From: an uncultured Rhodobacter sp.
GTDB taxonomy: Bacteria; Pseudomonadota; Alphaproteobacteria; Rhodobacterales; Rhodobacteraceae
Reading direction: 5' to 3'
Assembly (NCBI GenBank): GCA_937901435.1
Contig: CALGTJ010000443.1
Location: forward strand, 1-11,637
Length of the DNA stretch: 11,637 nucleotides
The translations under genes and the position numbers were made by a program. Below the pieces are notes generated by a model. That model was not told where the DNA came from. It did not search any database and was given only the letters and a program-made list of their open reading frames with translations. Shown piece by piece: positions 6,259 to 11,637 of this stretch; within the stretch, counting starts at the first letter, position 1; each line of letters begins with the position of its first letter.

Positions 6259-7815
6259 CTAGAAATCCGTCGGGGCCCCGCCCTCTGACTTTCGCCGCGC
6301 CACGAAATCCGCCAGCTCGTCCCGGATCGCCGCTTCCATCGGTGGTTCTTCAAAGGTGGCGATGATGTCCTTATAGATCTGATGCGCGCGCTGCGCGGTC
6401 CAGATAGAGCCGTCCTGCTGCCACGCCTCATAATTGCGCCAATCCGAGGCAAAGGGCTGGTAAAACGCCTCTTCATAGCGGTCCTGCGTATGCTGGATGC
6501 CAAAGAAATGCCCGCTCGACCCAACCTCTGCGATGGCCTCCAGCGCGATATCGTCAGGCTCTGTCGCGCAGATCGAAGGTTCCATGTACCGCTGGATCAT
6601 CTGCAAGACTTCGCAATCCATGACAAATTTTTCGGGGCTTGCGATCAGCCCCCCCTCTAGCCAGCCCGCCGCGTGATAGACCATATTGGTGCCAGACTGC
6701 ACGGCGGCCCAGAGGGAATTGGACGTCTCCCACATGGCTTGCCCATCGGGCACGTTCGCCGCGCAGACGCCGCTTGAGCGCAACGGCAACCCGTAAAACC
6801 GCGCCATCTGGCCCGTCATTTGCGTGGCGCGCATGTATTCCGGCGTCCCGAACGCGGGCGCGCCGGATTTCATGTCGACGTTGCTGGTGAATGTGCCAAT
6901 GCCGCAGGCACAGCCCGGTTTGACATATTGGAACAACGCAATCGCACAGAGCGCCTCTGCAATCGACTGGGTCACCGCCCCTGCCATGGTCACGGGGGCC
7001 ATCGCGCCCGCCAGCGTAAACGGCGTCACGATCACCGCCTGCCCTTTTTCGACCATCCGCAAACAGCCGTCGATCATCGGCACGTCATGTTTCAGCGGCG
7101 AGGTCGAGTTGATGTTGGTGTACATACGCGGCGTTGCGGCAAATTCCGCCTCGCTGAGACCGCCTGCGATGCGCACCATCTCCATCACATCCTCAACCCG
7201 TTCCTTGCCCAGCGAATAAGCGTGCATGACCTTGTCACACAGCGTCAGCTTGTCATAAAGCACATCCAGATGGCGCACCGAGGCATGGATATCCACAGGC
7301 TCTACCGGATAGCCGCCCGCGAAATGGATGCAGTTGAAATATTGCGTCAGCTTCAAAAGATCGCGGCAATGCTCGCGCGTGCCGGGCAGTTTGCCTGTGT
7401 CCAGCGACCAGAAATTCGGCGGAGACGAGACATTGCCAAACAGCATCGTCTTGCCGCCCACCTCTAGCGTGCGATCTTTGTTTCGCGGCGTCAGCGTAAA
7501 GGACGACGGGGCCTTGGCCAGCATCTCCATCACGAAATCGCGGCCCATGCGCACGTTTGTGCCTTCGACCCGGCAGCCCGCGCGCTTGAAGATCACAAGG
7601 CTTTCTTCGTTCAGAAACTCGATCCCGATGTCCTCGAGAATGCGCATCGCCCCGTCGTGGATGCGCTGCACCCCCTCGGGCGCCAGCGGCTCTGTCGGGC
7701 GATCGACGTTCTGCGGCAAGCGCCATGGCATTTGCTGGATCGCCAGCGGGCTGGAGCGGCGCGTGTTCCCTGCCCGTCCCCCGGATCGTTTTCTGCGTGG
7801 TCCCTCGTCAGCCAT
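6259..7815 (-). CDS. Trimethylamine methyltransferase-like protein (MttB superfamily, non-pyrrolysine)
   Basis: MttB-superfamily enzymes move a methyl group from a methylated amine to a corrinoid protein. The anaerobic pyrrolysine-containing members use trimethylamine. Characterised members without pyrrolysine use glycine betaine (MtgB), proline betaine (MtpB) or carnitine (MtcB). This protein is about 518 residues, slightly above the usual length. It has the family blocks PLAPEGVQRIHDGAMRILEDIGIEF (about 44-68), the RHLDVLYDKLTLCDKVMHAY region, the glycine-rich VDMKSGAPAFGTPEY block and the C-terminal FASDWRNYEAW segment. The frame is uninterrupted, so no amber-encoded pyrrolysine is involved. 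The frame is open to 7908, but the ATG at 7815 has GGGAG seven bases upstream. The preceding 31 residues are unlike the family. A basic, disordered N-terminus (PRRKRSGGRAGNTRRSS) follows. No corrinoid protein gene is visible nearby, so the substrate is unknown. Confidence 0.87.
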   Translation of the reverse strand: MADEGPRRKRSGGRAGNTRRSSPLAIQQMPWRLPQNVDRPTEPLAPEGVQRIHDGAMRILEDIGIEFLNEESLVIFKRAGCRVEGTNVRMGRDFVMEMLAKAPSSFTLTPRNKDRTLEVGGKTMLFGNVSSPPNFWSLDTGKLPGTREHCRDLLKLTQYFNCIHFAGGYPVEPVDIHASVRHLDVLYDKLTLCDKVMHAYSLGKERVEDVMEMVRIAGGLSEAEFAATPRMYTNINSTSPLKHDVPMIDGCLRMVEKGQAVIVTPFTLAGAMAPVTMAGAVTQSIAEALCAIALFQYVKPGCACGIGTFTSNVDMKSGAPAFGTPEYMRATQMTGQMARFYGLPLRSSGVCAANVPDGQAMWETSNSLWAAVQSGTNMVYHAAGWLEGGLIASPEKFVMDCEVLQMIQRYMEPSICATEPDDIALEAIAEVGSSGHFFGIQHTQDRYEEAFYQPFASDWRNYEAWQQDGSIWTAQRAHQIYKDIIATFEEPPMEAAIRDELADFVARRKSEGGAPTDF

Positions 7816-8029
7816 ATCCAAACTCCCGGTTGTCTTGCTGCCAGTGAACAGAAACGACGCCGCTTTTGATAAGCAGGCAGCGACGTGATCTGTCGTTTTT
7901 ACCCGCAAGGGCGCAAAGTAATGTTTCCCGACCTAGGGCTGTTGCTGTTGTCCGCGTCGTGGCCCATAAATTGCCCCAGCCTCTTGACCGCCAAAAGGTC
8001 AGGATCGCAGCGCAAATGGAGGATTTTGC
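7816..8029. promoter_or_regulatory. Divergent promoter region with TGACC-N7-GGTCA palindrome
   Basis: This 214-base gap lies between the divergent MttB-like and solute-binding genes. At 7985-8001 it holds TGACC, seven bases (GCCAAAA), then GGTCA, a perfect five-base inverted repeat. It lies 28 bases before the plus-strand ATG, just ahead of its ribosome binding site. A second, weaker repeat (CGAC-N7-GTCG followed by TTTTT) lies near 7881-7900. A dyad this close to the start suggests a repressor site. No regulator gene is present in the window to assign it to. Confidence 0.4.
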
Positions 8030-8770
8030 ATGACAGTTTCGGATGTGGATCACGCGGTGATTGCAGAATTGGCCCCCCACGGCGTGCTGCGGGCCGGGAT
8101 CAATATGAGTAACTTTCTGCTCGTCACAGATACAGCTGCAAACGGCGATCCGGTGGGCGTTTCCCCCGATATGGCCGCTGAAATCGCGCGCCGTCTGGGG
8201 GTTGATCTGGTGCTTGTGCCCTACCCTCATCCCGGTGCGCTGGCCGATGCGGCCACGCGGGACGAATGGGACATCGGCAATATCGGGGCCGAACCACAAC
8301 GCGCCAAGACCATCGCCTTTAGTGCGGCCTATTGCGAGATCGAGGCGACTTATCTGGTGCCCGCGGGATCCCCGATTGGCACGATAGCAGAGGTGGATCG
8401 CCCCGGCGTGCGCATCGCCACCAAGGATCGTGCCGCCTATAGCCTCTGGCTGGAAAACCATCTGGAACAGGCAAGTCTGGTGCTGACCGAGACAATAGAC
8501 GGCTCTTTTGATGCCTTTGTCGATCAGGGCCTAGAGGCGCTGGCCGGTCTGCGACCCCGCCTGATTTCCGACCTCAAACGCCTGCCCGGCGCACGGCTGC
8601 TTGACGGAAAATTCAGCTCGGTGCAGCAGGCCATTGGCACGCCGCACAAGAATGCACAGGCGGCGGTCTGGTTGGCGCAGGTGGTCGAAGAGTTGAAGGC
8701 CTCTGGCTTTGTCGCAGAGGCCATCGCGCGTCATGGCGTGGAGGGGTTGAGCGTGGCACCCGCCGCTTGA
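8030..8770 (+). CDS. Solute-binding (SBP_bac_3-like) domain protein without signal peptide
   Basis: The 246 residues make up a complete two-lobe extracellular-solute-binding family 3 domain. It has GVLRAGINMSN at about 18-28, a PVGVSPDMAAEIARRLG segment at 41-57, the WDIGNIGAEPQRAKTIAFSAAY segment at about 78-99 (equivalent to the R-containing ligand-carboxylate region), and the interlobe VDRPGVRIATKD. The start is well supported by GGAGG seven bases before the ATG. No hydrophobic signal sequence precedes the domain, and none is open upstream in the same frame, so the protein should be cytoplasmic unless exported by another route. No permease or ATPase gene is nearby. It is divergent from the MttB-like gene and convergent with the TcuA-like gene. 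I recall similar signal-less proteins in other proteobacteria; their role is not known to me. It may sense or sequester a small amino-acid-like ligand (inference). Confidence 0.85.
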   Translation: MTVSDVDHAVIAELAPHGVLRAGINMSNFLLVTDTAANGDPVGVSPDMAAEIARRLGVDLVLVPYPHPGALADAATRDEWDIGNIGAEPQRAKTIAFSAAYCEIEATYLVPAGSPIGTIAEVDRPGVRIATKDRAAYSLWLENHLEQASLVLTETIDGSFDAFVDQGLEALAGLRPRLISDLKRLPGARLLDGKFSSVQQAIGTPHKNAQAAVWLAQVVEELKASGFVAEAIARHGVEGLSVAPAA

Positions 8771-8797
8771 GAGGGGGCCACGCCAGCCTGACCGATC

Positions 8798-8818
8798 CGA
8801 ATTTTCGACAAAAATTCG
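8798..8818. terminator. Possible intergenic hairpin between convergent genes
   Basis: CGAATTTT and AAAATTCG form a perfect eight-base inverted repeat around the loop CGACA. It sits between the stop codons of the solute-binding gene (plus) and the TcuA-like gene (minus). There is no T-run after the stem on either strand, and the stem is AT-rich, so it could act as a weak bidirectional terminator or mRNA 3' end stabiliser, but this is tentative. Confidence 0.4.
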
Positions 8819-8837
8819 TTATGGCCGCACCCGGTGG

Positions 8838-10304
8838 CTAGCCCAACGCTGCCCCCCGCCCGGCACGCCGCCCAAAGACCGCCCCCGACGTCAGACCCGA
8901 CCCTCCGGGATAGCCGTTGAAAAACACGCCGCCGACCAGTTCGCCACAGGCATAAAGACCGGGAACCGATGCGCCCGCGTCTGTCTGCACCGCGCCGCTG
9001 TCATCGACCTTGAGGCCACCATAGGTAAAGGTGATCCCTCCGGTGACCGGAAAGGCGCGGAACGGGCCTTGGTCAAGGGTCTGCGCCCAGTTCGACTTGG
9101 CCAGCGGCAGGCCTTTGGCCGCTTTCCCGTCCAGAATGGTGGGGTCAAAGGGCGTGGTCCCGTCCACCGCCTCGTTATACGCCTGCAATGTCGCCATGGC
9201 GGCGGCGTGATCGACACCGTCAAGTTTGGCGACCAGATCGGGCAATGTCTCTGCCTCGACGAAATGCGCGTCATGAAAACGGTATTCGCCATAGAGCAGA
9301 TCAAAGACCTTGGAATCAAAGACTTGCCATGCGAAATGGCCCGGCTGCCCCATGATCGCCGCCCCGAATTGGGCATAGGTGTAGTTGCGAAAGTTCAGAC
9401 CCTCATCGACAAACCGCTCGCCTTTCGCGTTCAGCATCACGCCGAGGAAATAGCAGATCTTGCGGTAGTTCTTGCGCTCTCCGGGCGGCAGGTCAAGGTT
9501 GCCGTGATCCGCCATATGCAGGTCCATCGGCGTGGCATGGCAGCCCGCGTACAACCCGTATTCCTGCGCGCCAAGCCCGTGCGCCATCAACAAACCATCG
9601 CCCGTGTTATGGGGCGTGCCGCGCACCTTGGCCTTGTCCCAATCGGGGCCGATGTATTTCTGGCGCAGCGCGGCGCTGGATTCAAATCCGCCACAGGCGA
9701 GGATGACCGCATCCGCCGCGATCGTGTCCGTTGCTGTTGTCACGCCCGTGACCCGGCCCACGTCCGTGACAAGACCTGTGACCGCACTGCCGTACCGGAT
9801 CTCGCCGCCCATCTGCGTAAACGCCGCCAGTTCCTGATCAAACAACCCGACGCCCTCATCCTCAGAGGCCAGCGTCAACCCACCCCAGAACACATGGCGG
9901 CCGTCTTTTTCAAAGCTTTGGCGGGCAAAGATCGGCTCGAACTTGACGTCATGCGAGGACAACCACAGCAACGTGTCATAGCTTTCGCCCACAAGGATCT
10001 CTTGCTCGCGGCTCAGCGGGCGACCATCGTTGAACCCCAGCAGGTCCGCGCCGAATTTTTCGCGCGTGTAGCTGCCGAAATCCGTGACGGCAAGTCGGGG
10101 GTCGTCGGGGTCTTTCAGCAACGGCAGCAGATCCGCGCCGCTGTCATAGGCAAACCGCATGGCACCGGCGGTGTATTTCGTGTTTCCACCCGCCAAAGGC
10201 GCGTCGGCCTTTTCTAGTATCAGAACCTTGGCGCCCTGTTCCAGCGCAGCAATACCAGCTGTGAGGGCCGCGTTGCCGGACCCTGCAATAACGATGTTTT
10301 TCAT
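8838..10304 (-). CDS. TcuA-like FAD-dependent dehydrogenase (fumarate reductase/tricarballylate dehydrogenase family)
   Basis: The closest family I recognise is TcuA, the FAD-dependent enzyme that oxidises tricarballylate to cis-aconitate; fumarate-reductase and ketosteroid-dehydrogenase flavoproteins share the fold. The protein is 488 residues. The FAD-binding Rossmann site reads GSGNAA at 8-13 with E31 for the ribose and GGN at 39-41. The C-terminal FAD segment (about 450-485) reads GLYACGELVGG followed by NGYPGGSGL and AVFGRRAG, and no residue of the capping domain is obviously missing. The ATG is four bases after the dehydrogenase stop, with GGAAG about seven bases upstream, so the two genes are cotranscribed and probably coupled. 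No TcuB-like electron-transfer protein lies in the window, so the electron acceptor is unknown. The actual acid oxidised cannot be told from the sequence. Confidence 0.82.
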   Translation of the reverse strand: MKNIVIAGSGNAALTAGIAALEQGAKVLILEKADAPLAGGNTKYTAGAMRFAYDSGADLLPLLKDPDDPRLAVTDFGSYTREKFGADLLGFNDGRPLSREQEILVGESYDTLLWLSSHDVKFEPIFARQSFEKDGRHVFWGGLTLASEDEGVGLFDQELAAFTQMGGEIRYGSAVTGLVTDVGRVTGVTTATDTIAADAVILACGGFESSAALRQKYIGPDWDKAKVRGTPHNTGDGLLMAHGLGAQEYGLYAGCHATPMDLHMADHGNLDLPPGERKNYRKICYFLGVMLNAKGERFVDEGLNFRNYTYAQFGAAIMGQPGHFAWQVFDSKVFDLLYGEYRFHDAHFVEAETLPDLVAKLDGVDHAAAMATLQAYNEAVDGTTPFDPTILDGKAAKGLPLAKSNWAQTLDQGPFRAFPVTGGITFTYGGLKVDDSGAVQTDAGASVPGLYACGELVGGVFFNGYPGGSGLTSGAVFGRRAGRGAALG

Positions 10305-10308
10305 GGGG

Positions 10309-11277
10309 TTACTTCCAGACTGTCGGGTTAATCATATGGATGGGCGCACCTGTGTCATAGGCATTGATCTGATCGAAGATGTCCGAAAATTGCAGTTCAA
10401 ATTCATCCTCGGTCACATAGCCGATATGGGGCGTGGCGATTACATTGGGGTGGGTCAGTAGCGGGTTTTTTACATCCGTCAGGGGTTCCTGATCGAAGAC
10501 ATCAACAGCGGCGTGGATGCGCCCGCGCGCAATCTCGGCCTCCAGCGCGCCAGTCTCGACCAGACCAGCGCGCGAGGTGTTCACGAACAGGGCACGCGGT
10601 TGCATCGCGGCCAGATCGGCGGCAGTGATCAGGCCTTTGGTCTCGGGTTTCAGGCGCACATGCACACTAACGACGTCAGAGGTGGCAAAGAAATCCTGCC
10701 GCGAGGCGGCGACGGTTTCGCCCGCCGCAGCAGCGCGCGCGCGCGCCGCCTCAGAGCCCCACCATTGCACCTTGATCCCCATCGCCTTGGCGTAGTCCGC
10801 CACGGCCCCGCCGATGCGCCCATAGCCATAAAGACCCAGCGTGCGCCCCCGCAATGTGCGCCCCACCCCGGCTTGCCAACGGCCCGCCCTGAGCGCGTCA
10901 AACTGCGCCGAGATCTGGCGAAAGCTGGCGAGGATCAGGCCAAGCGTCAGTTCCGCCGCGGCATAAGAGGGCGTGCCAGAGTGCATGTTGGAACTCAGCA
11001 GCACATCATGGGCGGTGCAGGCCTCGACGTCGATATGGGGATAGACGCTGCGCTGCGAAATCAGTTTGAGGTTGGGCAGACGGCCCAGCAAATCGGCGCT
11101 GATCTTTGTGCGCTCGCGAAACAGCACCAGCGCCTCGGCGTCCTGCACCCGCGCGGCCAGTTTGGCGGGGTCCGGTTCGTGATCGGTCCAGACCGTCACG
11201 TCATGGCCTGCCAGTTTGTCGTAGCACGGCAGCCCGCGCAGCGTGTCGAACCAGTCGTCGAGGATGTGAACCTTCAT
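10309..11277 (-). CDS. D-2-hydroxyacid dehydrogenase, NAD(P)-dependent
   Basis: This enzyme interconverts a 2-hydroxyacid and the 2-ketoacid. From the chosen start it is 322 residues, a normal family size. The nucleotide-binding glycine motif is GYGRIG at 151-156. The catalytic triad is present: R236 in NTSRAG, E264 in FDQEP and H284 in TPHIG. The start is uncertain. The frame opens at a GTG (11289), but the ATG at 11277 gives MKVHILDDWFDTLRGLPC, which is how this branch of the family usually starts. Neither has a strong ribosome binding site. The gene sits between the PrpF-family gene (54-base gap) and the TcuA-like gene (4-base gap). A role in handling a ketoacid or hydroxyacid of the same pathway is likely, but the substrate is not determined. 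Confidence 0.88.
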   Translation of the reverse strand: MKVHILDDWFDTLRGLPCYDKLAGHDVTVWTDHEPDPAKLAARVQDAEALVLFRERTKISADLLGRLPNLKLISQRSVYPHIDVEACTAHDVLLSSNMHSGTPSYAAAELTLGLILASFRQISAQFDALRAGRWQAGVGRTLRGRTLGLYGYGRIGGAVADYAKAMGIKVQWWGSEAARARAAAAGETVAASRQDFFATSDVVSVHVRLKPETKGLITAADLAAMQPRALFVNTSRAGLVETGALEAEIARGRIHAAVDVFDQEPLTDVKNPLLTHPNVIATPHIGYVTEDEFELQFSDIFDQINAYDTGAPIHMINPTVWK

Positions 11278-11280
11278 CGG

Positions 11281-11327
11281 TGTGCCCACTCACTTTCTGT
11301 TTTCAAATGTCTTTGCGCTTGGGCACA
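11281..11327 (-). repeat. Inverted repeat spanning the start region of the dehydrogenase
   Basis: TGTGCCCA (11281-11288) and TGGGCACA (11320-11327) are exact reverse complements with 31 bases between them. On the transcribed strand the second arm lies three bases before the ATG at 11277 and contains the alternative GTG start. The purine-rich GAAAGTGAG sits in the loop. The fold could mask the start, or it could be a protein-binding dyad. Confidence 0.45.
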
Positions 11328-11331
11328 GACA

Positions 11332-11637
11332 TCAATTCCCATCCCAGACAGAGGCCGGCACAAAGACCTCTCCGGCGGCCAGTTTGCGCGCGGTGCGCAG
11401 CAGCCCGGCAGATTTCACCTCGAACCCAGCAGCCGTGTCCGCGTAATCAACCAGCACGTCGATGGTGCCAGAGGCGTGTTCCAGCGTGATATTTGCCGGC
11501 GCCTCATTCGGCTTGGCGGCCATGCCATCGGCCACGCTGCCCGGCGTCAACACACAAGAGGCCAGACATTGCGCCCCGGTGACGGCCATGGTCGGGTGGC
11601 ATTTCCACGGCATGAAATAGCGGGTCGCTATGGTGCC
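11332..11637 (-). CDS. PrpF-family isomerase/tautomerase, C-terminal part (runs off the window)
   Basis: Only the last 101 residues or so are present. The frame is open through the window end with no start, reading GTIATRYF before the visible MPWKCHPTMAVTGAQCLASC block. PrpF-family proteins move double bonds in aconitate-like and oxalomesaconate-like acids using cysteine or lysine residues; the CHPTMAVTGA block and the final RTARKLAAGEVFVP block are both typical of the family C-terminus. The exact member (PrpF-like methylaconitate isomerase, GalD-like tautomerase or another) cannot be decided from this fragment. It is the first gene of the visible cluster with the dehydrogenase and the TcuA-like flavoprotein, which suggests a shared tricarboxylate-type pathway. 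Confidence 0.78.
   Translation of the reverse strand, partial: GTIATRYFMPWKCHPTMAVTGAQCLASCVLTPGSVADGMAAKPNEAPANITLEHASGTIDVLVDYADTAAGFEVKSAGLLRTARKLAAGEVFVPASVWDGN

Noticed and set aside
6820..7467. 215-residue plus-strand frame
   Set aside because: It is antisense to the MttB-like gene; the histidine/arginine-rich composition marks it as a shadow.
9069..10217. 382-residue plus-strand frame
   Set aside because: It is antisense to the TcuA-like flavoprotein, which has intact FAD-binding segments; its own product has no domain and an arginine/histidine-rich shadow composition.

Overview
The window looks like chromosomal DNA of an alphaproteobacterium, most likely a member of the Rhodobacteraceae (Roseobacter group). 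It is GC-rich. Its proteins (a roseobacter-style DUF4153 membrane protein, an H-NOX/GGDEF pair, a non-pyrrolysine MttB homologue and a TcuA-like flavoprotein) are of kinds I associate with that group. This placement is by recognition of protein families, not by a search. I saw no RNA genes, CRISPR array, insertion sequence or phage gene.

Region 1 (1-2187): the 3' part of a large plus-strand surface protein. It has DUF11-like repeats with paired cysteines, then an Ig-like/prealbumin-like module, a helical linker and a C-terminal autotransporter beta-barrel. It ends in a strong hairpin terminator that can serve both strands, and it is convergent with region 2.

Region 2 (2188-6258, all minus strand), in transcription order: a HIT-family hydrolase, a DUF4153 multi-pass membrane protein, an H-NOX (haem-NO-binding) sensor, and an H-NOX-associated (HNOBA) domain linked to a GGDEF diguanylate cyclase. 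The last protein is split by a one-base frameshift. The H-NOX start codon region and the HNOBA frame overlap by ATGA. The H-NOX keeps its haem-ligand histidine but has lost all three residues of the YxSxR haem-propionate motif. Together these suggest a nitric-oxide/c-di-GMP signalling module that is decaying or has changed its chemistry, unless the frameshift is a sequence error.

Region 3 (6259-8770): a trimethylamine-methyltransferase-like (MttB superfamily) gene on the minus strand, divergent from a solute-binding-domain protein that has a strong ribosome binding site but no signal peptide. They share a 214-base promoter region that holds a TGACC-N7-GGTCA palindrome.

Region 4 (8838-11637, minus strand): a tight cluster of a PrpF-family isomerase (cut by the window end), a D-2-hydroxyacid dehydrogenase and a TcuA-like FAD-dependent dehydrogenase, in transcription order. 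PrpF and TcuA family chemistry both concern aconitate or tricarballylate-like acids. The cluster is therefore probably catabolic for a tri- or dicarboxylate, and the exact substrate cannot be read from the sequence.
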